Source: Clostridium cavendishii DSM 21758 (lineage in GTDB: Bacteria > Bacillota > Clostridia > Clostridiales > Clostridiaceae). From it: a stretch of 64,000 bases of DNA. Location of the stretch: positions 220,557 to 284,556 of the forward strand of contig NZ_FQZB01000009.1 of assembly GCF_900141845.1 (NCBI RefSeq), read 5' to 3'. The notes under the pieces were generated by a model that saw only the letters and a list, made by a program, of their open reading frames with translations, had not been told where the DNA came from and did no database searches. How positions within the stretch are numbered: the first letter of the stretch is position 1; each line of letters starts with the position of its first letter. Both the position numbers and the translations under genes were made by a program. Shown piece by piece: positions 1 to 8,127 of this stretch.

Positions 1-1221
1 TACTGCTGTTAACTTTGTTGTAAGTCCCAAAGTAAGACCAACAGTTCCAAAAGCTGATACAACTTCATAAAGTATATACTCAAAACTAGCACCAATTTCA
101 GTTATTGATAGTATTCCTGAAACTGTAATTACTAGCATAAAACATAGCATAAATAAAGCAAATGATTTATAAACTATATCTTTTGATATTCTCTTTCCAT
201 ATACTTCAACATCTTCACTGCCTTTTATCATAGATTTTAAAGTTAAAAATAAAACACCAAAAGTTGTAGTTTTAATTCCTCCTGCTGTAGATCCTGGTGA
301 TCCACCTATAAACATAAGTATAATAGTTAATACTCTTGATGCCATCGCCATATCTGAAGTAGATACCGAGTTAACTCCAGCTGTTCTAGGTGTAACAGCA
401 GCTAAAATCGAATTACAAATCTTGTCCATAAAGGTCATATTTTTCATTGTACCCGGATTATTATATTCAAGTAAAAATATTACAAATGCTCCTCCAAAAA
501 CAAGTATTGATGTAACTGTTAATACAACCTTAGAATGTAGAGAGAATTTCCTTTTACTTTTCCTATAATTATAGACTTCACTTGATACAGCGAAACCTAA
601 TCCGCCTATAACTATTAACATAGCTGTATTAAGTATTACTATTTTATTATCAGAATATCCTGTTAAACTATTAAAATGTCCCATAAGATCAAAACCAGCA
701 TTACAAAAAAACGATACAGCATGCCAAATACTATAATATATTCCTTTTCCCCAACCAAATTGAGGTATAAATTTAGTTGAATATATAAGTGCTCCTACTC
801 CTTCAACCGTAAAAGTAAATGCTAAAATATATTTCATAAGCCTTACAAGACCTTGAATTTCAAAAGTGTTCATAGCTTCTTGTAATAATAATCTATCCTT
901 TAAGGTTATTTTTTTTCCAATCAATAATGCAAATAAAGTAGCAAAGGACATAAATCCTAAGCCTCCCACTTGAATTAATATTATTATTACCGTTTTACCA
1001 AAATAACTCCAATGTGTCCCTGTATCTACAGTAACTAATCCCGTTACGCAGGTAGCTGAAGTAGCTGTAAATAAACTATCTAAAAAATTTGTAGTACTCC
1101 CATTTGCTGATGATATAGGTAGTGTTAATATTGTTGCACCCGCTAAAATTACTATTAAAAAACCGAGCGCTAAAATCTGTAAAGGATTCAATTTTATTCT
1201 TTTATTTATGTTAATATACAT
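1..1221 (-). CDS. ktrB: TrkH/KtrB-family potassium uptake channel subunit (3' end outside window)
   Basis: Membrane channel subunit that takes up K+ (often Na+-assisted) with a cytoplasmic KtrA-type partner. I read it by translating the minus strand from the ATG at 1219-1221; 407 codons are open to the window edge, so the C-terminus is missing. The N-terminus reads MYININKRIKLNPLQILALG and is followed by alternating hydrophobic segments. The first pore loop with the filter-like stretch TATSATCVTGLVTVDT is typical of TrkH/KtrB/HKT proteins. It lies downstream of rplT behind a terminator, so it is probably a separate unit. The KtrA partner is not visible here. KtrB is preferred over TrkH because of the family usual in Firmicutes. 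Confidence 0.85.
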   Translation of the reverse strand, partial: MYININKRIKLNPLQILALGFLIVILAGATILTLPISSANGSTTNFLDSLFTATSATCVTGLVTVDTGTHWSYFGKTVIIILIQVGGLGFMSFATLFALLIGKKITLKDRLLLQEAMNTFEIQGLVRLMKYILAFTFTVEGVGALIYSTKFIPQFGWGKGIYYSIWHAVSFFCNAGFDLMGHFNSLTGYSDNKIVILNTAMLIVIGGLGFAVSSEVYNYRKSKRKFSLHSKVVLTVTSILVFGGAFVIFLLEYNNPGTMKNMTFMDKICNSILAAVTPRTAGVNSVSTSDMAMASRVLTIILMFIGGSPGSTAGGIKTTTFGVLFLTLKSMIKGSEDVEVYGKRISKDIVYKSFALFMLCFMLVITVSGILSITEIGASFEYILYEVVSAFGTVGLTLGLTTKLTAV

Positions 1222-1264
1222 AACACGTCCCCCACTTTACCATATTAAAGAAACCTTATGATAT

Positions 1265-1291
1265 AGAAAAAAATGCGACCCTAAAGTCGCA
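1265..1291 (-). terminator. Terminator of the infC-rpmI-rplT operon
   Basis: On the minus strand the stem TGCGAC/GTCGCA is closed by a 6-base loop and followed by a run of T, directly after the rplT stop codon. It separates the ribosomal operon from ktrB. Confidence 0.85.
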
Positions 1292-1296
1292 CTTTA

Positions 1297-1656
1297 TTAA
1301 GCGTTTAAGCTTTTCTTAGCTAATTCAACTAATTCAGTGAATGCTTTTGGATCGTTTATAGCGATTTCTGAAAGCATTTTTCTGTTTATATCAACGCCAG
1401 CTAATTTTATTCCATTCATGAATTTTGAATAAGAAAGACCATTCATTCTTGTAGCTGCATTTATTCTAGCTATCCATAATCTTCTGAAATCTCTCTTCTT
1501 TAATTTTCTACCTACATAAGCATTTCTTAATGCTCTGATTACTGTTTCATTAGCAGTTCTGAATAACTTGCTTTTTCCACCGTAATAACCTTTTGCAAGT
1601 TTTAATACTTTTTTATGATTTTTACGAGCATTAACCGCTCTCTTAACTCTTGCCAT
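1297..1656 (-). CDS. rplT: 50S ribosomal protein L20
   Basis: Assembly protein of the large ribosomal subunit; in Firmicutes it also represses its own operon by binding the infC leader. The 119-residue product has the usual length and the L20 signature: a basic N-terminal helix (MARVKRAVNARKNHKKVLKL) and the RDFRRLWIARINAA segment. It is the last gene of infC-rpmI-rplT, 26 bp after rpmI, with a good Shine-Dalgarno sequence, and is followed by a terminator. Confidence 0.98.
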   Translation of the reverse strand: MARVKRAVNARKNHKKVLKLAKGYYGGKSKLFRTANETVIRALRNAYVGRKLKKRDFRRLWIARINAATRMNGLSYSKFMNGIKLAGVDINRKMLSEIAINDPKAFTELVELAKKSLNA

Positions 1657-1682
1657 CTTGTAAACCTCCTACTCCGTAACTA

Positions 1683-1880
1683 TTATAGATATGGTAATAA
1701 TTTTTTCATTGCTTTTTCTTGTGTTGTAGAAACGTAAGCAGTTTTTCTTAAGTTTCTTTTTCTCTTTGAGCTCTTCTTAGTTAAGATATGTTTTCTGAAA
1801 GCCTTAGCTCTCTTTAGCTTACCTGTTCCTGTTTTTTTGAATCTTTTAGCTGCACCTCTATGAGTTTTCATTTTTGGCAT
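1683..1880 (-). CDS. rpmI: 50S ribosomal protein L35
   Basis: Small basic protein of the large subunit, 65 residues, starting MPKMKTHRGAAKRFKKTGTG as L35 proteins do. It sits between infC and rplT in the conserved order, with a GGAGG-type site before its ATG, and is presumably co-regulated by L20 binding to the leader upstream of infC. Confidence 0.98.
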   Translation of the reverse strand: MPKMKTHRGAAKRFKKTGTGKLKRAKAFRKHILTKKSSKRKRNLRKTAYVSTTQEKAMKKLLPYL

Positions 1881-1900
1881 AATCGTTTCCTCCTCTCAAG

Positions 1901-2413
1901 TTATGCTTTTTTAGGAGCCAAAATCAACGTCATGTTTCTACCTTCTAATTTAGCAGGTTTTTCAATAACAGATACTTCTTCTAACAAAGCTACAAATTTT
2001 CCAAGTATCTTTGCACCAATATGTGAATAATCTGCTTCTCTTCCTCTAAATCTTACAGTTATTTTGACTTTGTCCCCTTCTTGCAAGAATTTTTTGGCAT
2101 TGTTTGCCTTGATGTTAATATCATGTTCTTCAATAGTTGGACTACATCTAACTTCCTTAATATTGATAACCTTTTGCTTTTTCTTTGCTTCTTTTTCTTT
2201 TTTTGATTGCTCATAAATAAACTTTCCTAAGTCCATTATTTTGCAAACTGGAGGATTAGCATTTGGTGATATCATCACTAAATCTAACTCCTTCTCTTCC
2301 GCTAACTTTAGCGCTTCTCTTGAAGATAATACTCCTAGCTGACTACCGTCATCTCCTATAAGTCTTACTTCTTTTTCTCTGATTTCTTCATTTACCGCAA
2401 AATTTTTATTAAT
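1901..2413 (-). CDS. infC: Translation initiation factor IF-3, AUU start
   Basis: IF-3 checks start-codon/anticodon pairing on the 30S subunit. The protein shows the N-domain (VNEEIREKEVRLIGDDGSQ) and the C-domain (IKEVRCSPTIEEHDINIK...KVKITVRFRGRE) at normal length. A longer reading from a GTG at 2420-2422 would put the start inside the Shine-Dalgarno sequence GGAGGTG. The ATT at 2411-2413 lies 8 bases after GGAGG and gives the expected IF-3 N-terminus (NKNFAVNEEIREK), so I call AUU. An AUU start is known for infC in E. coli and other bacteria, where IF-3 discriminates against it and so limits its own synthesis. Confidence 0.9.
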   Translation of the reverse strand: MNKNFAVNEEIREKEVRLIGDDGSQLGVLSSREALKLAEEKELDLVMISPNANPPVCKIMDLGKFIYEQSKKEKEAKKKQKVINIKEVRCSPTIEEHDINIKANNAKKFLQEGDKVKITVRFRGREADYSHIGAKILGKFVALLEEVSVIEKPAKLEGRNMTLILAPKKA

Positions 2414-2565
2414 ATCTTTCACCTCCGATAGAATTTAGCCAACATATATAAATAATAAAAGGACGGCTTTCGCCGTCCTCTATTACCACAAATCTTTTTG
2501 TAATAATCATACATGACCATACTAGCAATGCTGTAAGGTGAGAAACGGCTGTTTCTACTTGACAA
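2414..2565 (-). ncRNA. Ribosomal L20-type leader of infC with attenuator
   Basis: About 150 nt of untranslated RNA separate the promoter from infC. It ends in a GC-rich hairpin (GGACGGC/GCCGTCC with a 4-base loop, 2461-2478) followed by TTTTATTATT on the minus strand, just before the infC ribosome binding site. Position and architecture match the L20 leader of Firmicute infC operons, where L20 binding promotes premature termination. I identify it by context and the terminator; I did not fold the L20-binding pseudoknot. Confidence 0.75.
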
Positions 2566-2570
2566 AAAAT

Positions 2571-2599
2571 ATTTTACCATTGTTCTTCTACAATGTCAA
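2571..2599 (-). promoter_or_regulatory. Sigma-A promoter of infC operon
   Basis: On the minus strand a perfect -35 TTGACA (2594-2599) is separated by 17 bp from a -10 TAAAAT (2571-2576), placing the start of transcription near 2564, upstream of the L20 leader. Confidence 0.85.
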
Positions 2600-2605
2600 T
2601 ACTTT

Positions 2606-3496
2606 TTATATTTTTATTTTTTTAGTAGTACAAAGAGTACAATCATTACAAATTTCAACTCTTTCACAAAATACATTCATTATTGTATCTAAAAATTCTT
2701 CATTTGTACAGTTTTCTTTTTTATGAATTATAATTTTTTTGGGTGCATTAGTTATAAGTCCACTTATAATGACATCTTCAATATTTATACTATCTCCAAT
2801 TTTACATTCCGCTAATTCACTTATAAAGTCTTTAAAGATATCTTTTCCATGATTATCAGTTATCTCGTAAGATCCAGTTTTGCTTATTATAATATTTAAT
2901 TCTTCAATTTTGCTATCCTGAATTTCTACAAAATATCGTAAAAGTTTAATAAATTCCTTGTATTCCTTTTCTACCATATACTTTTCTACTATTTTATCTA
3001 TTATGAGTTCTATATCATTTACTAAATCCTTCATTCTAAATATGAGAAATCCGTTTATATTTATTTCCCTATTTTCTTCTAAACAACCTTTTATCTTTTC
3101 TACTATGTTATTCACTCTATTCATACAATATATATTTGTCTCATCTGAAATACTTCCCTTAAAACTAAGTGCTTCCATTAATTTTTCTTCTACTTCCATA
3201 ATTTCTTCATGTTTTAAAAAGAAATAAGTATCCGTTAAATATTCGTACATCTCTTGTTTTCTAAAATTATCAATTACAATCTTATAAAGTATATTACTTA
3301 TATATATATCAACTATACTTTCTACTTTTTTGCTATATACATCATCATCACAAATTAGTTTAACGAAGTGAGTATTCCCCTCTATACTTTCCACTATGCC
3401 AACATTAACTTTCTTTTCCTTTAATAATGTCCTTATTTCTTGAATATCCTCAATAAATTTCTGCTCACCATCGTAAGTCAATTTCATCAAAAGCAT
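2606..3496 (-). CDS. ytxC: Putative sporulation protein YtxC
   Basis: A 296-residue protein of unknown biochemical role, assigned to the YtxC family found in endospore formers. Visible features are a mostly alpha-helical, acidic/lysine-rich body without membrane segments, and a C-terminal cysteine group (CNDCTLC) that could bind metal or a cluster. The ATG at 3496 is preceded by AAGGAGT at suitable spacing. Location just upstream of infC is common for this family in clostridia. The family name comes from overall resemblance and context. Confidence 0.8.
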   Translation of the reverse strand: MLLMKLTYDGEQKFIEDIQEIRTLLKEKKVNVGIVESIEGNTHFVKLICDDDVYSKKVESIVDIYISNILYKIVIDNFRKQEMYEYLTDTYFFLKHEEIMEVEEKLMEALSFKGSISDETNIYCMNRVNNIVEKIKGCLEENREININGFLIFRMKDLVNDIELIIDKIVEKYMVEKEYKEFIKLLRYFVEIQDSKIEELNIIISKTGSYEITDNHGKDIFKDFISELAECKIGDSINIEDVIISGLITNAPKKIIIHKKENCTNEEFLDTIMNVFCERVEICNDCTLCTTKKIKI

Positions 3497-3626
3497 CCTG
3501 TCTCACTCCTTCCTAATTATAGTATGTATAAAAATTTTATACCTATTCAAAAATTTAACTTCAATAATCGACAACTAATTAAATTTTGTTGTAATATTAT
3601 GTTATATTATTTTTTAGGAGGTCAAA

Positions 3627-4328
3627 ATGAAGACTTGTTTTATAGACTATAGAACACCATTTAATGATATAAGAACCTTATCTAACTATGGTCTAAAAGT
3701 TATAAAGGTTCCAAAATGTAATGATTTATACACTGCTATAAATGGTCATCCAGACATTCAGCTTCATATAATTAATAATTCAGAAATTATAGTTGCTAAA
3801 AATACAAATTCAGATTTTATATCTACTTTAAAAGATATGGGGTTGCAAATTTATGAAAGTTCTAATTATCTGCAAAATAAATATCCAAACAACATAATAT
3901 TAAACGCATTATCATTTACTAATTTTTTTGTTCATAACTTAAAATATACAGATAAAATTTTATTAAATAAAATGCAAAAAAGAACTTTAATTAATGTACC
4001 TCAAGGTTACACTAAATGTTCTTGTGCAGTAGTTAATGAAAATTCAATAATTACATCTGATAAAAAAATATATGAGTCTTTAATTCAAAAAGGATTTAAC
4101 ATTTTACTTCTTCCCCCTGGCGATATAATTCTAGAAGGTTTTGATTATGGCTTCATAGGTGGAACCTGTGGATTAATTTCTAAAACCAAAATGGCATTTT
4201 TCGGTTCACTAGATAATTACACTTATGGAAATCAAGTAAAAGAGTTTTTAGAATCCTCTGGTGTTACTCCAATATATTTAAATGAAGGTAAGCTTGTGGA
4301 TAGAGGAAGTATTTTAACTTTGCTTTAA
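3627..4328 (+). CDS. DUF6873 family protein (guanidine-modifying-enzyme-like fold)
   Basis: A 233-residue soluble protein resembling the clostridial DUF6873 family, which is predicted to share the propeller fold of amidinotransferases and dimethylargininase. It shows repeated beta/turn units, a VPQGYTKCSCAVVNENSIITSD segment shared by the family, and GGTCGLISKTKMAFFG near the C-terminus; the cysteine there resembles the nucleophile position of the superfamily. Function is unknown. It has a strong TAGGAGG site 6 bases before ATG and reads divergently from ytxC. No downstream partner is visible. Confidence 0.7.
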   Translation: MKTCFIDYRTPFNDIRTLSNYGLKVIKVPKCNDLYTAINGHPDIQLHIINNSEIIVAKNTNSDFISTLKDMGLQIYESSNYLQNKYPNNIILNALSFTNFFVHNLKYTDKILLNKMQKRTLINVPQGYTKCSCAVVNENSIITSDKKIYESLIQKGFNILLLPPGDIILEGFDYGFIGGTCGLISKTKMAFFGSLDNYTYGNQVKEFLESSGVTPIYLNEGKLVDRGSILTLL

Positions 4329-4816
4329 GTAAGAATTCGAATTTCAATTTTCCTAATGTGAACTGATTCTGTAAGAGCACTCATATAAACGACAATGAAT
4401 AGAATTGCATTAATAATTACTTACAGTACATTTTACGCTAATTATGAATAATTGTTAATGTTATGGCATATAAATATTAACTATTTTTTCCATCATTAAA
4501 TTGCATAAAATTCATATTTAATGAAAACTTATACCAAAAATACTATTTAAAGATTTATTTTGATATAAAAAATTATAAAATATATTATACCTTTGCTATT
4601 AATATAATATTATCCTCATAATTCTCAACTAATAGTTTTTATTTTTCATTTAAATTTAAATCTATACTACCCTATAAAAAATATATATTATAACTTTTAT
4701 TTTAATTTTAATTTTTTCATATAATTTTCAAGCTTTGGTATATACTAATCATAGACAAACAACTTAATAAATAGTAAAATCATTATACTGAATAATAATT
4801 TTAAAGGAGTAGCATT
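4329..4816. other. Intergenic region without recognised gene
   Basis: About 490 bp of very AT-rich sequence. I see no credible open frame, tRNA or known riboswitch. The last 80 bp presumably hold the promoter for the following small gene. Confidence 0.6.
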
Positions 4817-5296
4817 ATGCAAATAAATAAAGTTTCTCAATTATTGCAACCTAACGTAAATGACATCAAATCAAATAATACTAATAGCAATAATTCATTT
4901 GAATTAATGCTACAAGAAATGATTGAAAATATTAAGAATGAAGACATGATTAATAATACCGCCTCAATTAACAATGTTAATAATATGGCCTTAACAAATA
5001 ACATAAATTCTTCTGATAAAATCAACCTTGAATCTAAAACTGTAAATGGATTAGATAGTTTATCTTTAAATCCTCAGAAGCTGGCTCAAATGTTAGATAT
5101 AATGCAAATGTCTGCTAAAGCTAGTGCAACAACAAACTTTGGAAATGATGATGATGAAAATTCTGATACAGAATTACAAGATTCTCTTAATCCTTTAAGT
5201 TCTACAGATTCAAATAATGGTATATCAGACTTATTACAAAAAGTATTAAATAATTCAACAAATAACAGTTCTAAGTTTTTAGATACTACTTCATAG
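4817..5296 (+). CDS. Asn/Ser-rich hypothetical protein
   Basis: A 159-residue protein with AAAGGAG before its ATG. It is low-complexity: rich in Asn and Ser, acidic (a DDDEN patch), with short helical stretches (SFELMLQEMIENIKNE and LNPQKLAQMLDIMQMSAKA). No signal peptide or membrane segment is present. The N-terminus (MQINKVSQLLQ...) is reminiscent of the non-catalytic N-terminal part of some clostridial lytic transglycosylases, but no catalytic domain follows before the stop and terminator, so it could be a truncated relative or an independent protein. Confidence 0.6.
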   Translation: MQINKVSQLLQPNVNDIKSNNTNSNNSFELMLQEMIENIKNEDMINNTASINNVNNMALTNNINSSDKINLESKTVNGLDSLSLNPQKLAQMLDIMQMSAKASATTNFGNDDDENSDTELQDSLNPLSSTDSNNGISDLLQKVLNNSTNNSSKFLDTTS

Positions 5297-5300
5297 GCAA

Positions 5301-5336
5301 AAGGAATACACCTAATTTTGTGTATTCCTTTTTTTA
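5301..5336. terminator. Bidirectional terminator between 4817 gene and aspD
   Basis: An 11-bp perfect stem AAGGAATACAC/GTGTATTCCTT with an 8-base loop, flanked by T on the plus strand and followed by AT-rich sequence on the other. It can end both converging genes. Confidence 0.85.
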
Positions 5337-5369
5337 CTTTATTCAAACTATTAAAATTTTAACTATTTA

Positions 5370-6998
5370 TTATAATGAACTTCTCCATGAGTCTACATAT
5401 TCATCTAATATCTTATGAAGCTTTTCTCCAATTTTTGAATAAGCATCATCATTAAGATTTGCTAAAGATATTCTTATAGACCATTCTGGACCTTGAAATC
5501 CACCACCACTTAATAACACTATAGAAGACTCCTCAGCTAGTCTATATAAAATGTCTACTGGTTTGTATTTTTTTTGCAAATATTCTCCAAACTCTTTTCC
5601 ATAATGACATGTAGCCCATTCTAGCAAATCAAATTCTGTATAATAAGAAGCGTCATACGGATTATTTGTTAATTCTAGACCCAACCCTTTAAATAAAAGT
5701 TTCTGCCTACGTTTACAAATAGATTTTGTTTGATTTTTATATTTATTTTCTTTATCAAGTAATGCAAATGCACAAAAAAAGGCCATTTGAACTTGTTGAG
5801 GCGTTGATAAACCAGCTGTATGATTAAGAGCAACCTGTCTACTGTCTGCTACTATCCTATCTATAAATTGTATCTTATCTGGTTTAGTAGAAAGCGCTTC
5901 ATAACGCTCCCTTAACTCATTTTTTTTGTCTTCTGGTAATTCCTTTAATAATTTATCAAAAATATTTTTTTCATAAAGTGAAATTGTACCTAAACGCCAA
6001 CCAGTCACTCCAAAATATTTAGAAAAAGAATATACTCCTATTGTATTATAAGGTAAATCAGCCATGAGAGAACGAAAATTATCAACAAAAGTACTATATA
6101 CATCATCTGAAATAATCATTAAATTTGGATTATCTTTTTCTACTATATTTACTAATTGTTTAACAGTCTCTGGTCTAATTGCAACAGATGGAGGATTACT
6201 AGGATTAACGATAAATAATGCCTTTATACTGGAATCTTTAAGTTTATTAATCTCAGTTTCTGGATATTGCCAAGTATGATTTCCTTCTTTTGTTAATTCT
6301 GTAGCATTAATATGTACAACCTCAAAATTGTAACGTGGCAATTCCGGTATTTCAAGATATGGTGTGAAAACTGGAACCATTAATGCAACTTTATCTCTCT
6401 TTTGTAACAATTCATTAGCTATTAAGCTGTCAAAAACATAACACATTGCTGCCGTAGCACCCTCTACAGCAAAAATATTAAATTTCCCCACTGGAGGTTT
6501 GTTATAACACAATTCTTGTACTAAATATTCGTGAACGATTTTTTCTATATGAATTAACATTCTATCTGGAACTGGATAGTTATCTCCAATAATTGCATCT
6601 GCTAGTTCAAATACAAAACTATCACCATCAAAACCTTCCCTATTGATTCCATAATCAATTATATTTTTTAAAAGTATTATTCCTGGCATATCATTATGCT
6701 TTTGTACATAATCATAAAAGCGTTCAGTAATTCCTTCTTTTCTTGGCATTCCAGCTAAATCACCATCATTCCAAACCTTCTTAGTTTCTTCTACAGCAAA
6801 CATACCAAAAGTGAAAAAGGCTTCTCTAGGCGTTGCTGCTGTCCAATTTGGATTACCTCTTCCTGCATCTAAAAGAGTATGAGCACTCTTCTCTCTTTGT
6901 CCTTTAGCAAGATTTATTAATTTCTCCTTGAACTCAAAAGGACTAATCTTACCATAAATATTTTCTATTTCTTGACGTTGAACATTATGAATATCCAT
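5370..6998 (-). CDS. aspD: Aspartate 4-decarboxylase / aspartate aminotransferase, PLP-dependent
   Basis: Converts L-aspartate to L-alanine and CO2 (EC 4.1.1.12), often with aminotransferase side activity. The 542-residue length is that of AspD, longer than ordinary class I aminotransferases because of an N-terminal extension (LDAGRGNPNWTAATPREAFF). The PLP-lysine region is VYSFSKYFGVTGWRLG and the aspartate contacting the pyridine nitrogen lies in MIISDDVYSTF. ATG is preceded by AAGGAG. Transcription starts from a promoter inside repeat R, about 114 nt upstream, identical in its -35 and -10 boxes to that of the polyketide operon. A metabolic link to that operon is possible but unproven. Confidence 0.88.
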   Translation of the reverse strand: MDIHNVQRQEIENIYGKISPFEFKEKLINLAKGQREKSAHTLLDAGRGNPNWTAATPREAFFTFGMFAVEETKKVWNDGDLAGMPRKEGITERFYDYVQKHNDMPGIILLKNIIDYGINREGFDGDSFVFELADAIIGDNYPVPDRMLIHIEKIVHEYLVQELCYNKPPVGKFNIFAVEGATAAMCYVFDSLIANELLQKRDKVALMVPVFTPYLEIPELPRYNFEVVHINATELTKEGNHTWQYPETEINKLKDSSIKALFIVNPSNPPSVAIRPETVKQLVNIVEKDNPNLMIISDDVYSTFVDNFRSLMADLPYNTIGVYSFSKYFGVTGWRLGTISLYEKNIFDKLLKELPEDKKNELRERYEALSTKPDKIQFIDRIVADSRQVALNHTAGLSTPQQVQMAFFCAFALLDKENKYKNQTKSICKRRQKLLFKGLGLELTNNPYDASYYTEFDLLEWATCHYGKEFGEYLQKKYKPVDILYRLAEESSIVLLSGGGFQGPEWSIRISLANLNDDAYSKIGEKLHKILDEYVDSWRSSL

Positions 6999-7117
6999 AA
7001 ATATTACTCCTTATCTAGTTTATATATAAATGCCTATTATAGTGTTAGATAAGTTTTAATAATTTATTCTCTATAAATTCGCAATTTTTTTATTATGGTT
7101 TCAGTTATGAAATTTTT

Positions 7118-7279
7118 TATTTTATTCCTTGTTATAACACTTTTCAAGTAAAAACAATAAAAAAGACTACTTCAATTCATTGACGCTCATCTTATAAAAA
7201 GATTTAGATTTAATTCAATGGCAGAAACGTCAAAAAAGATATTCTACATATTATATTAATATATAAAATATCTTTTTGT
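7118..7279. repeat. Direct repeat R, left copy
   Basis: Two blocks match the right copy at 25412-25660 in the same orientation. Block 1 (7118-7165, promoter part) differs at three positions from 25412-25459. Block 2 (7162-7279) is identical over 118 bp to 25543-25660. The right copy carries about 83 extra bases between the blocks. Block 2 holds TTGACG/CGTCAA arms enclosing a smaller ATCTT/AAGAT hairpin, then a strong hairpin flanked by A and T runs (AAAAGATATT...ATATCTTTT) that can terminate in either direction and probably ends the polyketide operon. Confidence 0.9.
7119..7147 (-). promoter_or_regulatory. Sigma-A promoter of aspD (copy of the polyketide-operon promoter)
   Basis: Minus strand: -35 TTGAAA (7142-7147), 17-bp spacer, -10 TAAAAT (7119-7124). 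The spacer differs from the one before the MFS gene at 25413-25441 by a single base. It lies at the aspD-side edge of repeat R. Confidence 0.8.
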
Positions 7280-7352
7280 CTCTTTAAATATTTAATATTA
7301 TATTTCTTCATTAATTTTTACATGAATATATGAATTATAATTAATTTGAATA
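7270..7352 (-). pseudogene. Fused fragments of the amidase and multicopper oxidase genes
   Basis: Read on the minus strand, 7313-7270 encodes LMKKYNIKYLKRQKD, matching LMKKYNIKDLKRHKD of the amidase at 25725-26225. Immediately before it, 7352-7306 encodes QINYNSYIHVKIN, matching QIDYNSYVHVKTN of the multicopper oxidase at 27958-29403. Order and strand equal those of the intact genes, and everything between (rest of oxidase, gamma-carbonic anhydrase, most of the amidase) is missing. The two intact genes share CTAATGAAAAA exactly at the join, which points to deletion between short direct repeats. Confidence 0.85.
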
Positions 7353-7405
7353 TGAACTATATTACTTATTATAAACTTCTAAATTAGTATAATCTAAATT
7401 CAAAA

Positions 7406-8110
7406 TTAGTTATACATTATACTTCTTTTAATATTGTTAACTATTTGAATAACATCATATACTTTTATTTCATCTATAAAATATTGGCATGATGAACACA
7501 CAGACATTTTATAATTATAATCCAATTTATACTTCTTAAAAAAATACTGTTTATTGTTTTTTTCTAAGAATGTTGTATACATACCATAATTACATTCTCT
7601 TATATAAAATGAATTAAGCGGAAAAGATAGACCTTCTCCTATATTTTTTATGAAACTTTCTTTTAAAGTCCAATAATCATAAAATTTTGCCACTCTATCC
7701 TTCACATCATTTTTTAAAATCTCCATATATTCTTCTTCACAAAAAATTTTTTTTGCAATGTTTACATCAATAGGTTTCACTTCTTCAATATCTATTCCAA
7801 TTTCTCTTTTATCTGTAGCACAAACCACCCATTTTCCTGAATGAGAAATGTTAAAATGAAAATTATTTATATTTTTTACATATGGTTTTCCATATTTACT
7901 ATATTGAAAGCTTAAATTACTATTGTCTAATTTGCATTCTTCAATAATTGAATTTCTTATTAATAATTCTCCATAAATTGCACGAAGTTTATCCTCTATA
8001 AATTTAAAGTTCTCTACTTTTTTATACTTTTCTTTAGATATATATCTTATCAAATTGTAGAAATATTGATTGTGTGACTCATCTACTATCTCAACTGCAT
8101 AAATATTCAT
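7406..8110 (-). CDS. Sfp-type 4'-phosphopantetheinyl transferase
   Basis: Transfers phosphopantetheine from CoA to the serine of carrier proteins, turning the cluster's ACP domains into their active form. The 234-residue length fits the two-lobed Sfp class. The motifs are HFNISHSGKWVVCA, GIDIEEVKPID (Mg2+-binding acidic residues) and FYDYWTLKESFIKNIGEGL (the WxxKES motif). It is the last gene of the operon, 17 bp after the acyltransferase, and is followed by the hairpin in repeat R. It should serve the carrier domains of the loading protein and PKS, and the free ACP at 11663. Confidence 0.93.
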   Translation of the reverse strand: MNIYAVEIVDESHNQYFYNLIRYISKEKYKKVENFKFIEDKLRAIYGELLIRNSIIEECKLDNSNLSFQYSKYGKPYVKNINNFHFNISHSGKWVVCATDKREIGIDIEEVKPIDVNIAKKIFCEEEYMEILKNDVKDRVAKFYDYWTLKESFIKNIGEGLSFPLNSFYIRECNYGMYTTFLEKNNKQYFFKKYKLDYNYKMSVCSSCQYFIDEIKVYDVIQIVNNIKRSIMYN

Positions 8111-8127
8111 ATATATTCCTCAAAAAT

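Noticed and set aside
4329..4816. Hidden gene or structured RNA
   Set aside because: No frame with a start and ribosome site and no strong hairpin series was found.
7162..7279. Repeat R as a MITE or IS end
   Set aside because: The ends are not inverted repeats of each other, there is no target-site duplication, and the similarity runs on into promoter and neighbouring gene fragments, so segmental duplication explains it better.
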